Assembly: GCF_001955695.1 (NCBI RefSeq)
Contig: NZ_CP019236.1
Coordinates: 1,922,001-1,986,000, forward strand
Length of the DNA stretch: 64,000 nucleotides
Origin: Rhodoferax koreense
GTDB lineage: Bacteria > Pseudomonadota > Gammaproteobacteria > Burkholderiales > Burkholderiaceae_C
Direction: 5' to 3'
Both the position numbers and the translations under genes were made by a program. The notes under the pieces are model-generated. The model did no database searches. It was given only the letters and a program-made list of their open reading frames with translations, and was not told the origin of the DNA. Positions 54,615 to 63,523 of the stretch are shown in pieces. The stretch's first letter is position 1. The number at the start of each line of letters is the position of its first letter.

Positions 54615-55574
54615 GTGGATAACCTGAAGCACAAACTCCCTCCGCTCGGGCAGCTCGGCCCGTTCATCGCGCTCGTGATCGCCTGCACGGTGTTCGGGAT
54701 GACGACCGAGCGCTTCTTCAGCGCCGACAACTTCTCGCTGATCCTGCAGCAGGTGATGGTGGTGGGCGTGATCGCCATCGGCCAGACGCTGATCATCCTG
54801 ACCGCCGGCATCGACCTGTCGTGCGGCATGATCATGGCGCTGGGCAGCATCGTGATGACCAAGCTGGCGGCCGATTCCGGCGTGCCGGCACCGCTGGCTA
54901 TCCTGGCCGGCATCGCGGTCACGGCGCTGTTCGGCCTGGTCAACGGCCTGCTCGTCACCCGCATCAAGCTGCCGCCGTTCATCGTGACGCTGGGCACCTT
55001 CAACATCGCCTTCGCCATCACCCAGCTTTACTCCGGTGCGCAGACCGTCACCGAGGTGTCGCCGGTGATGACCTGGCTGGGCAGCACCTTCGCCATCGGC
55101 GGCGCCAACGTGGCCTATGGCACGGTGCTGATGGTGCTGCTCTACCTCGGCGTGTGGTTCTGGCTGCGCGAGACCGCGCCGGGCCGGCACGTCTACGCGG
55201 TGGGCAACAACCCCGAGGCCACGCGGCTGGTGGGCATTCCGCCGGAACGCATCCTGCTGGGCGTGTATGTGCTGGCCGGCGTGTTCTACGGCATCGCCTC
55301 GCTGCTGTCCGTGGCGCGCACCGGTGTCGGCGACCCGAACGCGGGCCAGACCGAAAACCTCGATGCCATCACCGCCGTGGTGCTGGGCGGCACCAGCCTC
55401 TTCGGTGGCCGTGGCGTGGTGTTGGGCTCGCTGATCGGTGCCGTCGTGGTCGGCGTGCTGAGGAACGGCCTGACCCTCATGGGCGTGTCGTCGGTCTATC
55501 AGGTGCTGATCACTGGCATCCTGGTGATCCTGGCGGTCACGGTGGATCAACTCTCGCGCAAAGGAGGCCGCTGA
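54615..55574 (+). CDS. frcC: Fructose-type sugar ABC transporter, permease
   Basis: This 319-residue inner-membrane permease of the BPD_transp_2 (carbohydrate uptake 2) family has about ten hydrophobic segments and the conserved ALGSIVMTKLAADSG and GGTSLFGGRGVVLGSLIGA regions. It starts with GTG (54615) after AGGGA. Its stop shares one base with the ATPase start (TGATG). Confidence 0.9.
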   Translation: MDNLKHKLPPLGQLGPFIALVIACTVFGMTTERFFSADNFSLILQQVMVVGVIAIGQTLIILTAGIDLSCGMIMALGSIVMTKLAADSGVPAPLAILAGIAVTALFGLVNGLLVTRIKLPPFIVTLGTFNIAFAITQLYSGAQTVTEVSPVMTWLGSTFAIGGANVAYGTVLMVLLYLGVWFWLRETAPGRHVYAVGNNPEATRLVGIPPERILLGVYVLAGVFYGIASLLSVARTGVGDPNAGQTENLDAITAVVLGGTSLFGGRGVVLGSLIGAVVVGVLRNGLTLMGVSSVYQVLITGILVILAVTVDQLSRKGGR

Positions 55575-56362
55575 TGGCCGAACATCGAATCGTCCTGCAG
55601 GCCCGCGGGCTGGTGAAGCGCTATGGCCAGGTCACGGCGCTCGACGGCGCCGACTTCGAATTGCGCGCGGGTGAGATCCTGGCGGTGATCGGCGACAACG
55701 GCGCCGGCAAGTCCTCGCTGATCAAATGCCTTTCAGGCGCGACGGTGCCCGACGAGGGCGAACTGCTGCTCGACGGCAAGCCAATCCGCTTCAAGGGCCC
55801 GATCGACGCGCGCCGCGAAGGCATCGAGACCGTCTACCAGGACCTGGCCGTGGCGCCGGCCATGACCATCGCCGAAAACCTGTTCCTCGGCCGCGAGATC
55901 CGGCGCGAAGGCTTCGCCGGCAACGTGTTGCGCATGCTCGACAAGAAGAAGATGCTCGAGATCAGCATCGCGCGCATGAACGACCTCAAGGTCGGCATCC
56001 GCTCCATGCTGCAGGCGGTGGAAACCCTGTCCGGCGGGCAGCGCCAGTGCGTGGCCGTGGCCCGCGCCGCGGCCTTCGCCGAACACGTGGTGATCCTCGA
56101 CGAGCCCACCGCCGCTCTCGGCGTGAAGGAGGGCAACATGGTCCTCGAACTGATCCGGCGCGTGCGCGACAAGGGCCTGCCGGTGGTGCTGATCAGCCAC
56201 AACATGCCGCACGTGTTCGAGATCGCCGATCGCATCCACGTGGCCCGCCTGGGCAAGCGCGCCGCCGTGCTGAACCCGCGCAACATCAGCATGAGCGACA
56301 CCGTGGCGGTGATGACCGGGGCGATGTCGGCGAGCGAACTGCCCGCCGAGGCCCTGGCCTAG
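55574..56362 (+). CDS. frcA: Fructose-type sugar ABC transporter, ATPase
   Basis: This 262-residue protein is a single ABC domain, as in FrcA and unlike the two-domain RbsA. It has Walker A GDNGAGKSS (~38), signature LSGGQRQ (~154), Walker B VVILDEPTAALG (~173) and H-loop LISHNM. A near-perfect ribosome-binding site (AAGGAGG) lies at the end of the permease gene, and the ATG overlaps its stop. Confidence 0.92.
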   Translation: MAEHRIVLQARGLVKRYGQVTALDGADFELRAGEILAVIGDNGAGKSSLIKCLSGATVPDEGELLLDGKPIRFKGPIDARREGIETVYQDLAVAPAMTIAENLFLGREIRREGFAGNVLRMLDKKKMLEISIARMNDLKVGIRSMLQAVETLSGGQRQCVAVARAAAFAEHVVILDEPTAALGVKEGNMVLELIRRVRDKGLPVVLISHNMPHVFEIADRIHVARLGKRAAVLNPRNISMSDTVAVMTGAMSASELPAEALA

Positions 56363-56385
56363 CCGGGCGAAGGGTGGTGCCGAAC

Positions 56386-57597
56386 ATGTCTGAGGCTGCA
56401 ACGCCGCCCGACCTGCTGCGCCCGCGCGGCTCGAACCAGGTCGGCATGCGCCAGTTCAACGAGCGCGTGGTGCTGCAAGCGCTGCGCATGCACCGCAGCC
56501 TGCCCAAGGCCGATCTGGCGCGGCTCACCGGTCTCAGCGCGCAGACCATCGGCCTGATCACCGCGCGGCTCGAAGAAGACCAGCTCATCGTCAAGCAAAG
56601 CCGTGTGCGCGGCCGCATCGGCCAGCCGTCGGTGCCGCTGGCGCTGAACCCCGACGGTGCCTTCGCCATCGGCATCAAGGTCGGCCGGCGCGGCTGCGAA
56701 TGGCTGCTGATCGACTTCGCCGCGCGGGTGCGCGAGCAGCATGTGATGACCTATGCGTTTCCCGATGCCAAGAAGCTGCTGCCCGCCGTGGCGCGCCACA
56801 TCCAGCGGCTGCGCGATGGGCTCGGGCCACTCGCCGGCCGCACCGTGGGCGTGGGTCTGGCCGCGCCGTTCCAGCTCGGTGGCTGGCACCGCACGCTTGG
56901 CCTGTCCCAGCCGCAGTCCGACGTCTGGAACCAGATGAACCTTGGCGCCGAGGTGCAGTCGCGCACCGACCTGCCCGTGAGTTTCGCACGCGACACGGCC
57001 GCCGCCTGCGTGGCCGAACTGGTCAGCGGCCGTGGACACGACCTGAAAAGCTTCCTGTACATCTTCGTCGACACCTTCGTGGGGGGCGGGCTGGTCATCA
57101 ATTCGCACCTGCACGCCGGCGTCCATGGCAATGCCGGCGCGCTGGCCTCATTGCCGATGCAGCCGGCGCGCGGCGACGAGGCCGGCGGCCAGCTCATCGA
57201 CGAAGCTTCGTTGTGGGAGTTGGAACAGCGCTACGACCAGGCCGGCCTGGACGCCACCGCCGCCTACGATGCACGTGCGCTGCAGGCACCTTTCGCCGAA
57301 ATCACGCAGGCTTGGCTGGTGCGGGCGGCGCGGGCATTGGCCCACGCCATCGCCAGCGGTACCGCCGTGCTCGACCTCGGGCACGTGGTGATGGACGGGT
57401 CGATGTCGCGCGAACTGCTCGACGCGCTGCTGGCGCAGACGCGTGCGGCGCTCGCGCTGTGCAACTGGGAAGGCATGTGGCCGCCGCAACTGCACGGCGG
57501 CAGGGCCGGCGCCCAGGCCTGCGCCCTGGGAGGCGCGATGCTGCCGCTGCACGCCAACTTCGCACCCGACCACGACGTGTTCCTCAAGGCGAACTGA
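56386..57597 (+). CDS. ROK-family transcriptional regulator of the frc operon
   Basis: This 403-residue protein has an N-terminal winged helix (~25-75: LPKADLARLTGLSAQTIGLITARLEEDQLI) and a ROK sugar-binding domain. Such regulators (NagC/Mlc/XylR type, FrcR in rhizobia) bind a sugar and control the adjoining importer. The usual ROK GxAGExGH and zinc-binding CxCGxxGCxE motifs are not present; the corresponding stretch reads GNAGALASLP, so zinc binding and kinase activity are probably lost. The ATG at 56386 comes 23 nt after frcA. Confidence 0.85.
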   Translation: MSEAATPPDLLRPRGSNQVGMRQFNERVVLQALRMHRSLPKADLARLTGLSAQTIGLITARLEEDQLIVKQSRVRGRIGQPSVPLALNPDGAFAIGIKVGRRGCEWLLIDFAARVREQHVMTYAFPDAKKLLPAVARHIQRLRDGLGPLAGRTVGVGLAAPFQLGGWHRTLGLSQPQSDVWNQMNLGAEVQSRTDLPVSFARDTAAACVAELVSGRGHDLKSFLYIFVDTFVGGGLVINSHLHAGVHGNAGALASLPMQPARGDEAGGQLIDEASLWELEQRYDQAGLDATAAYDARALQAPFAEITQAWLVRAARALAHAIASGTAVLDLGHVVMDGSMSRELLDALLAQTRAALALCNWEGMWPPQLHGGRAGAQACALGGAMLPLHANFAPDHDVFLKAN

Positions 57598-57608
57598 AAG
57601 CCGGAAAG

Positions 57609-57851
57609 TCAGTCCGGCGAGGGCTGCATCGTGATCGCGCCGAAAGGGCAACGCACCGCACACTTGGTGCAACCCGTGCAGGCGTCGGCGTTGCTCAGCA
57701 CGGAAAACTTTTCCCAGCCTTGGCGTTCCAGCGACAGCAGGTGCAGATGGCAGGTCGGCACACACCAGCCGCAGCCCGTACAGCGTGCGGTATCGATGAC
57801 TGGATTGGGTACCTGGCGTGAGGTTTTCATCTGCGATCGAGTCCAAATCAT
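57609..57851 (-). CDS. Small 2x[4Fe-4S] ferredoxin-like protein
   Basis: This ~80-residue protein contains two cluster motifs, CTGCGWCVPTCHLHLL and CTGCTKCAVRCPFGAI, so it is a bacterial-type ferredoxin. The first site ends CHLHL instead of the usual CP. Starts at 57851 and 57830 are both possible; neither has a strong ribosome-binding site. It is convergent with the ROK gene, 11 nt between stops, and stands alone. Redox partner unknown. Confidence 0.8.
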   Translation of the reverse strand: MIWTRSQMKTSRQVPNPVIDTARCTGCGWCVPTCHLHLLSLERQGWEKFSVLSNADACTGCTKCAVRCPFGAITMQPSPD

Positions 57852-57951
57852 GTTGCTCAACAGTATGCGATTGTCGATTTGACTTACATGGTGGGCGAAT
57901 GGTGCCGGTTTTTCGGATCAATTGTTTTGTTTTCAAAAGAGTTTTCCTAAA

Positions 57952-57967
57952 CGGCATGCTTTATGCC
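57952..57967 (+). promoter_or_regulatory. Sigma-54-like promoter of a PEP-CTERM gene
   Basis: CGGCATGCTTTATGCC has GG (57953-57954) and GC (57965-57966) separated by 10 bp, the -24/-12 spacing, and agrees with TGGCAyG-N4-TTGC at most positions. It lies 38 nt before the ATG. RpoN/PrsR-type control is known for some PEP-CTERM genes. Confidence 0.5.
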
Positions 57968-58003
57968 TGCTGTGCAGATACCTCATAACCGGAGACATAT
58001 AAG

Positions 58004-58939
58004 ATGAAAACCTCCCGAACGACACTCGGTGCAGTCGTGCTATGTGCTGGAATCGCCTTCTTGAACCCAGCCCACGCCGTTGCCGTTGTCACCCTGCCCA
58101 ATCCGGGGTCTTCTGCGGATGGGGTGCCGACGAATCAGACCTACGACCAGGGACTGGTGTATTCCGCGGGGCTGCTGAGCCAGCTGCAAGCCGGTGGTTA
58201 TGTGCCGAGCAGTTACGGCAACTACCTGTTCAGCACCGGAACCGGCAACATTCCCGTGCTGGTCTACACGGGTGCCGGAGGCGCCACCAACACCACACCC
58301 TTCGAAAATCCACTATCAGCTTGCGGCGGCGGCAATTGCACTCAGTTCGATGGCACCTGGGGTCTCAATTCAGATGCCGGCACGGTGGGCGCCATGCGTA
58401 CGGCCCTCGGCGGTGCGCAGATGATGCTGTACTTCGATCACAACGAAAGTGAAGGCGCCAACGCCACGCCCAATTTGCGGGCCTCGGGGCGGGTCGCTGT
58501 CTACAACGGCGCCACCCAGGTGGTCTCTTACGCATTCGATACCAATGCCAACGGCATCTACGACCAGACTTCGTACGTCACGTCCTGCAGTTCATTTGTC
58601 GTCGGCCCGGGCAGTGGAACGAACGCACCGCCGTGTGATTTCAGCGGTACGACCACCACGTCGGGCACCACGTATTCGGTCAACGCCAATTCGGGTTCAG
58701 GCAAGCCGGACTATTTCGTCGTGATGCCTCAGTTCAACCTGTACGACGCCCTTTATGACCCGAGCTACAAGATCGTCATCGAAATGCACCTGCGCGATCT
58801 TGATCCAGGTTTCGATGAACTGGGTGTGGCCGGATACCGCTTCGCATCGACCACGCAGGTGCCCGAACCCAATTCCCTCGCGCTGCTTGGCCTCGGTTTG
58901 GCGGGTCTTGCGTTGATACGCAGGTTCAAGGTGCGCTGA
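58004..58939 (+). CDS. PEP-CTERM sorting-domain exported protein (311 aa)
   Basis: The protein has a signal peptide ending NPAHA, a Gly/Thr/Ser-rich body with few charged residues, and a C-terminal VPEPNSLALLGLGLAGLAL followed by IRRFKVR: the PEP-CTERM signal for exosortase sorting. GGAG precedes the ATG by 9 nt. There are two to three Cys pairs in the body (CGGGNC, SC...C). It has its own promoter and terminator and no functional neighbour. The function of the body is unknown. Confidence 0.85.
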   Translation: MKTSRTTLGAVVLCAGIAFLNPAHAVAVVTLPNPGSSADGVPTNQTYDQGLVYSAGLLSQLQAGGYVPSSYGNYLFSTGTGNIPVLVYTGAGGATNTTPFENPLSACGGGNCTQFDGTWGLNSDAGTVGAMRTALGGAQMMLYFDHNESEGANATPNLRASGRVAVYNGATQVVSYAFDTNANGIYDQTSYVTSCSSFVVGPGSGTNAPPCDFSGTTTTSGTTYSVNANSGSGKPDYFVVMPQFNLYDALYDPSYKIVIEMHLRDLDPGFDELGVAGYRFASTTQVPEPNSLALLGLGLAGLALIRRFKVR

Positions 58940-58969
58940 TCACCTGCTTGATGTCATGCGATTGGCATC

Positions 58970-59005
58970 AAAAAAGCCCCGCTACCGAAAGATAGCGGGG
59001 CTTTT
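58970..59005. terminator. Bidirectional terminator between PEP-CTERM gene and tRNA-Thr
   Basis: The 9-bp stem GCCCCGCTA / TAGCGGGGC is flanked by A6 on one side and T4 on the other. It serves the plus-strand PEP-CTERM gene and the convergent minus-strand tRNA. Confidence 0.85.
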
Positions 59006-59014
59006 GATCAACTG

Positions 59015-59090
59015 TGGTGCCGGAGAGATGAATCGAACACCCGACCTTCTCATTACGAATGAGCTGCTCTACCGACTGAGCTACACCGGC
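59015..59090 (-). tRNA. tRNA-Thr (anticodon CGU, codon ACG)
   Basis: This 76-nt gene folds with acceptor arms GCCGGTG / CTCCGGC (one U-U mismatch), D-arm GCTCAGTCGGTAGAGC, anticodon loop TTCGTAA and T-loop TTCGATT, with an encoded CCA end. It closely resembles other bacterial tRNA-Thr(CGU). Confidence 0.95.
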
Positions 59091-59100
59091 ACAGCCTCGA

Positions 59101-59106
59101 ATTATA
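59101..59106 (-). promoter_or_regulatory. Probable -10 box of tRNA-Thr inside the fbp stop codon
   Basis: The minus-strand TATAAT contains the fbp TAA stop. The tRNA 5' end is 11 nt further on, a typical -10 to start distance. It shares the decamer GCGCTATAAT with the rpmB promoter. Confidence 0.5.
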
Positions 59107-60124
59107 GCGCGGAGTGATACCCCGTGGCGCGCTCGACCTCATTTTTTGAGCCCAATATCACGCTGACGCGTTGATGCAGCTTGGTCGGTGGGATGTCGAG
59201 GATGCGTTCCTTGCCGTTCGTGGCGGCGCCGCCGGCCTGTTCGACGAGCCAGCTCATGGGGTTGGCCTCGTACATCAGGCGCAGCTTGCCTGGCTTTTCA
59301 GGCTCGCGTTTGTCCCACGGGTAGAGAAACACGCCGCCGCGGGTGAGGATGCGGTGCACGTCGGCGACCATGCTGGCGATCCAGCGCATGTTGAAGTCCT
59401 TGCCGCGCGGGCCGTCCTTGCCTTCCAGGCATTCGTCGATGTAGCGTTTCACCGGCGTGTCCCAGTGGCGCATGTTGCTCATGTTGATCGCGAATTCCTT
59501 GGTGTCTTCGGGAATGCGCACGTTCTCCTGCGTGAGCACGAAGGAACCCTGCTCGCGGTCCAGGGTGAACATGGCCACACCGTTGCCCACCGTCAGCACC
59601 AGCGTGGTCTGCGGACCGTAGACGCAGTAACCCGCGGCCACCTGCTGGCTGCCGGCCTGCAGGAAGTCCTGTTCGCTCACGTCCTGCTGCGGCTCGCCCG
59701 TGGCCGGCTCCGGCTTCTTCAGCACGCTGAAGATGGTGCCGATGCTGACGTTCACGTCGATGTTGCTCGAGCCGTCGAGCGGATCGAACAGCAGCAGGTA
59801 TTCGCCTTGCGGATAGCGGTTGGGCACCACGTAGATGCTGTCCATCTCTTCCGAGGCCATGGCCGCCAGATGGCCGCCCCATTCGTTGGCTTCGATCAGC
59901 ACTTCGTTGGCGATGATGTCCAGCTTCTTCTGGATTTCGCCCTGTACGTTTTCGCTTTCGGCTGCACCGAGCACGCCGCCGAGCGCGCCTTTGTTGACGG
60001 CCTGGCTGATGCTCTTGCAGGCGCGCGCCACCACTTCGAGCAGCAGGCGCAACTGCGACGGGATCAGTCCGTCGGCACGCTGCTGCTCAACCAGGTAGCG
60101 TGTGAGAGAGATTTTTTGAGACAT
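59102..60124 (-). CDS. fbp: Fructose-1,6-bisphosphatase class I
   Basis: This cytosolic gluconeogenic enzyme hydrolyses fructose 1,6-bisphosphate. The 340-residue protein contains the metal/substrate motifs [28 protein letters not shown] and [15 protein letters not shown] typical of class I FBPases, at the family's usual length. It follows pepN by 23 nt. Confidence 0.97.
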   Translation of the reverse strand: MSQKISLTRYLVEQQRADGLIPSQLRLLLEVVARACKSISQAVNKGALGGVLGAAESENVQGEIQKKLDIIANEVLIEANEWGGHLAAMASEEMDSIYVVPNRYPQGEYLLLFDPLDGSSNIDVNVSIGTIFSVLKKPEPATGEPQQDVSEQDFLQAGSQQVAAGYCVYGPQTTLVLTVGNGVAMFTLDREQGSFVLTQENVRIPEDTKEFAINMSNMRHWDTPVKRYIDECLEGKDGPRGKDFNMRWIASMVADVHRILTRGGVFLYPWDKREPEKPGKLRLMYEANPMSWLVEQAGGAATNGKERILDIPPTKLHQRVSVILGSKNEVERATGYHSAL

Positions 60125-60147
60125 GTGGGTCCGTTCCAAAGTTGAAA

Positions 60148-62841
60148 TCAATCGGCCAGGGCGCGCGTCACGACTTCGCGCACGTCGTTGCTCAGGTCGG
60201 CCTTGGCGGCGACGCGCACCAGGGCCTCGCGCGCCGCGCTGCGGTAGGGTTCGGTGAGCTTCTTCCAGCGGTCCAGCGCGCGGGCCAGGCGGGCGGCGAC
60301 CTGCGGGTTGATGCCGTCGAGCTCGATCACGCGGTCGCTCCAGAACACATAACCCGCGGCATCGGGCCGGTGGAAGGCGCCGGGGTTGGCGCTGCAGTAG
60401 CTGAAGATCACGCTGCGCGCGCGGTTGGGATTGCGCAGGTTGAAGTCCGGGTGTTTCATCAACTGGCGCACGGCCGGCAGGATGTTGCCCGCGCGGTCGG
60501 GCGCGCCGGCCTGCAGCGCGAACCATTTGTCGAGCACCAGGGCCTCGTCCTTGAACATGGCGTGGAAGCGGGGCAGGGCCTGGGCGGCGAGCGCGTGGTC
60601 GCTGGCCACCAGGGCGGCCAGCGCGTTGAAGCGGTCCGTCATGTTGCCCGCGTCCTTGAAACGCTGGTAGGCCTTGCCGGGCCAGACCACATCGCCCGTG
60701 GTGCGAGCGGCCAGGCACAGGTGCGTGAGCGCCATGCCGGCCAGGGCGCGGCGGCCGCTCGAGAGCGGGTCGGGCTGGTAGGCGCCGTTGTCGGCATGGG
60801 CGTCGAAGGCCCAGGCCCAGTCGTCGGTCAGCGCCACCGCGAGCTGGCCGCGCATGGCCTCGCGTACGGCGTGGATGCGCTGCGGATCGACCACGTCGAG
60901 CTGTTCGGCGATGTAGGTCTCCGACGGCAGCGTCAGCACCAGTTCCTTGAAGGCCGCGTCGAGTGTCGGGTGCCGCAACACGCTGCGCATCGCGTCGATG
61001 TAGGCCGTGTTCAGTGGCTGCAGCGGGGCCGGGTCGGCCACGGCGGCAATCGCCTTGAGCGCCGAACGCACGGCCAGCCGCTGGCCGGCTTCCCAACGGT
61101 TGAATGGGTCGATGTCATTGGCCAGCAGCGTCAGCAGCTGTTCGTCGGAGTAGTCGAACTCGAGCACCACCGGCGCGCTGAAGCCGCGCAGGATCGACGG
61201 CACGGGCTCGGCATCGATGTCCACGAAGGTCAGGGTTTCGCTGGCCTGGGTCATCACGAAGGTGTAGGGCGAGGGCACGGTGTTGCCATCCATGGTGCGC
61301 AGCGCGAGTTCGCGGCCATCGGCCCCCACCAGGCCGAGGCTGACCGGGATCACGAACGGCTCCTTCACGGCCTGGCCCGGCGTGGGCGCGCAGCTCTGGC
61401 CCAGTGTCAGCGTGTAGGTGCGCGCGGCGGCATCGAAGCTGCCGCTGGCATGGACACGTGGCGTGCCGGCCTGGCTGTACCAGCGCTTGAACTGCGGCAA
61501 GAGGCGCGCCAGATCGGAATCGGGGTTCGCGTCGGCGATGGCCTGCGCGAAGTCGTCGCAGGTCACGGCCTGGCCGTCGAAACGCTCGAAATACAGCGTC
61601 ATGCCCTTGGCGAAGCCTTCGCGTCCCACCAGCGTCTGCATCATGCGAACGACTTCGGCGCCTTTTTCGTAGATGGTGACGGTGTAGAAGTTGTTGATCT
61701 CGATGTAGCTGTCGGGCCGCACCGGATGCGCCATCGGGCCGGCGTCCTCGGGGAACTGCGCGGTGCGCAGCACACGCACGTCCTCGATGCGCTTGACCGC
61801 GCGGGCCGACGGCTCGCGGCACAGGTCCTGGCTGAATTCCTGATCGCGGAACACCGTCAGGCCTTCCTTCAGGCTCAGCTGGAACCAGTCGCGGCAGGTC
61901 ACGCGGTTGCCGGTCCAGTTGTGGAAATATTCGTGGCCCACCACCGACTCGATGTTGCTGTAGTCGGTGTCGGTGGCGGTGGCCTGGTTCGCCAACACGT
62001 ATTTGGTGTTGAAGATGTTCAGGCCCTTGTTCTCCATCGCGCCCATGTTGAAGTCGCTGGTGGCGACGATCATGAAGCGCTCCAGGTCCAGCGGCAGGCC
62101 GAAGCGGGCTTCGTCCCAGGCGACCGAGGCCATCAGCGAATTCATCGCGTGTTCGGTCTTGTCCAGGTCGCCGGGGCGCACGAAGACCTGCAATAGATGC
62201 TCGCGGCCGTTGCGTGCCGTGATGCGCTGCTCGCGGCCCACGAGTTGGCCCGCCACCAGCGCGAACAGGTAGCTCGGCTTTTTGAACGGGTCAACCCACT
62301 TGGCGAAGTGGCGGCCGTCGTCGAGCGTGCCTTGCTCGACCAGGTTGCCGTTGGACAGCAGCACCGGGTACTTGGCCTTGTCGGCGCGCAGCGTCACGGT
62401 GTAGCTGGCCATCACGTCGGGCCGGTCCAGGAAATAGGTGATGCGGCGGAAGCCCTCGGCCTCGCACTGCGTGAAGAACGAGTCGTTGCTCACGTACAGG
62501 CCCATGAGCTTGGTGTTCTTCGCCGGGCAGCAGGTGGTGAAGATTTCCAGGTCGAAGGCGCCGTCTTCCGCGGCGGGCAGGTTTTCCAGCACGAGCTGGT
62601 TGCCGTCCATCTTGAACGACGCGCCCTGGCCGTTGACCAGCACGCGGGCCAGGTTCAGTTCCTCGCCATCCAGGCGCAGCGGCTGGGCCGGCACGTCGGC
62701 GTTGCGGCGCAGGCGCATCTTGTTGAGCACGCGGGTCTTGGCCGGGTCGAGGTCGAAACAGAGTTCGACAGTGTCGATCCAGAAAGCCGGGGCGGTGTAG
62801 TCCGCCCGGTGGATGGCCGAATGTTGTCCTTCACGCGTCAT
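60148..62841 (-). CDS. pepN: Aminopeptidase N
   Basis: This 897-residue M1 metallo-aminopeptidase has the substrate exopeptidase motif GAMEN near residue 265 and the zinc motif HEYFH near residue 302, followed by [18 protein letters not shown] (third ligand Glu). It releases N-terminal residues from peptides in the cytosol. Its ATG overlaps the end of the HAD gene by 11 nt. Confidence 0.97.
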   Translation of the reverse strand: MTREGQHSAIHRADYTAPAFWIDTVELCFDLDPAKTRVLNKMRLRRNADVPAQPLRLDGEELNLARVLVNGQGASFKMDGNQLVLENLPAAEDGAFDLEIFTTCCPAKNTKLMGLYVSNDSFFTQCEAEGFRRITYFLDRPDVMASYTVTLRADKAKYPVLLSNGNLVEQGTLDDGRHFAKWVDPFKKPSYLFALVAGQLVGREQRITARNGREHLLQVFVRPGDLDKTEHAMNSLMASVAWDEARFGLPLDLERFMIVATSDFNMGAMENKGLNIFNTKYVLANQATATDTDYSNIESVVGHEYFHNWTGNRVTCRDWFQLSLKEGLTVFRDQEFSQDLCREPSARAVKRIEDVRVLRTAQFPEDAGPMAHPVRPDSYIEINNFYTVTIYEKGAEVVRMMQTLVGREGFAKGMTLYFERFDGQAVTCDDFAQAIADANPDSDLARLLPQFKRWYSQAGTPRVHASGSFDAAARTYTLTLGQSCAPTPGQAVKEPFVIPVSLGLVGADGRELALRTMDGNTVPSPYTFVMTQASETLTFVDIDAEPVPSILRGFSAPVVLEFDYSDEQLLTLLANDIDPFNRWEAGQRLAVRSALKAIAAVADPAPLQPLNTAYIDAMRSVLRHPTLDAAFKELVLTLPSETYIAEQLDVVDPQRIHAVREAMRGQLAVALTDDWAWAFDAHADNGAYQPDPLSSGRRALAGMALTHLCLAARTTGDVVWPGKAYQRFKDAGNMTDRFNALAALVASDHALAAQALPRFHAMFKDEALVLDKWFALQAGAPDRAGNILPAVRQLMKHPDFNLRNPNRARSVIFSYCSANPGAFHRPDAAGYVFWSDRVIELDGINPQVAARLARALDRWKKLTEPYRSAAREALVRVAAKADLSNDVREVVTRALAD

Positions 62842-63523
62842 TGAGGTGCTCCAGAAAATTCGTTTGGATGAGTTCGTTGTAGTCGCGCACGCAGGTGATC
62901 ACGTGGGTGCCGGCCAGGGCTGAAGCGGTGTTGGTCGTGCAGATGCCGACCGCGCGCATGCCGGCGCGGCGCGCCGCTTCGATGCCGAACGGCGCGTCCT
63001 CGAACACGATGCAGCGTTCGGGCGCCACGCCCATGCGCTCGGCCACGGCCAGGAAGATGGCCGGCGTGGGCTTGCCCGACAGGCCTTCGTCGCCGCGCGC
63101 GATGGCGTCGGGCGCCGGGTTCATGCGCAGATGGCCCATGGCGAATTCGACATTGTGGATGTCGCCCGCCGTGCCGACGCCGACCTTCAGCCCGCGTGCG
63201 CGGGTGGCGGCATAAAACGCACTGAAGCCGGCCACCTCCTGGAAGATCGGGCCGAAGATGTCGCGGTACAGCTGTTCCTTCTCGTGCACCAGCGCCCAGG
63301 CGGTGGCCTCGTCCATGTCGGGCTGGTCGAGGATCAGCCGCACGCATTCGAGGCCGGTGCGGCCCGTGGTGCGGCGCATCAGCTCGGCGATGTCCATGGC
63401 CACCTCATGCTTGCGCGCGAAGTCGAGCCAGGTGGAGCTGTGGTGCGGCATCGAGTCGATCATGGTGCCGTCCATGTCGAAAATGATAGCGTCCACCGCC
63501 CGTATTTCCTGCGCCGGAGCCAT
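62831..63523 (-). CDS. HAD-superfamily phosphatase (beta-phosphoglucomutase-like)
   Basis: This 230-residue HAD-IA protein has motif I FDMDGTMIDS, motif II VGTAG, motif III Lys in GKPTPAIF and motif IV EDAPFGIEAA. It probably dephosphorylates a small phosphosugar or similar metabolite; substrate not readable. Its start overlaps the prfB stop (TAATG). Confidence 0.92.
   Translation of the reverse strand: MAPAQEIRAVDAIIFDMDGTMIDSMPHHSSTWLDFARKHEVAMDIAELMRRTTGRTGLECVRLILDQPDMDEATAWALVHEKEQLYRDIFGPIFQEVAGFSAFYAATRARGLKVGVGTAGDIHNVEFAMGHLRMNPAPDAIARGDEGLSGKPTPAIFLAVAERMGVAPERCIVFEDAPFGIEAARRAGMRAVGICTTNTASALAGTHVITCVRDYNELIQTNFLEHLNDA

Noticed and set aside
53565-56362. Ribose (rbs) transporter
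   Set aside because: The ATPase has one ABC domain rather than the two of RbsA, and the binding protein matches FrcB (C-terminal ELCWG, GGCDGIKDV).
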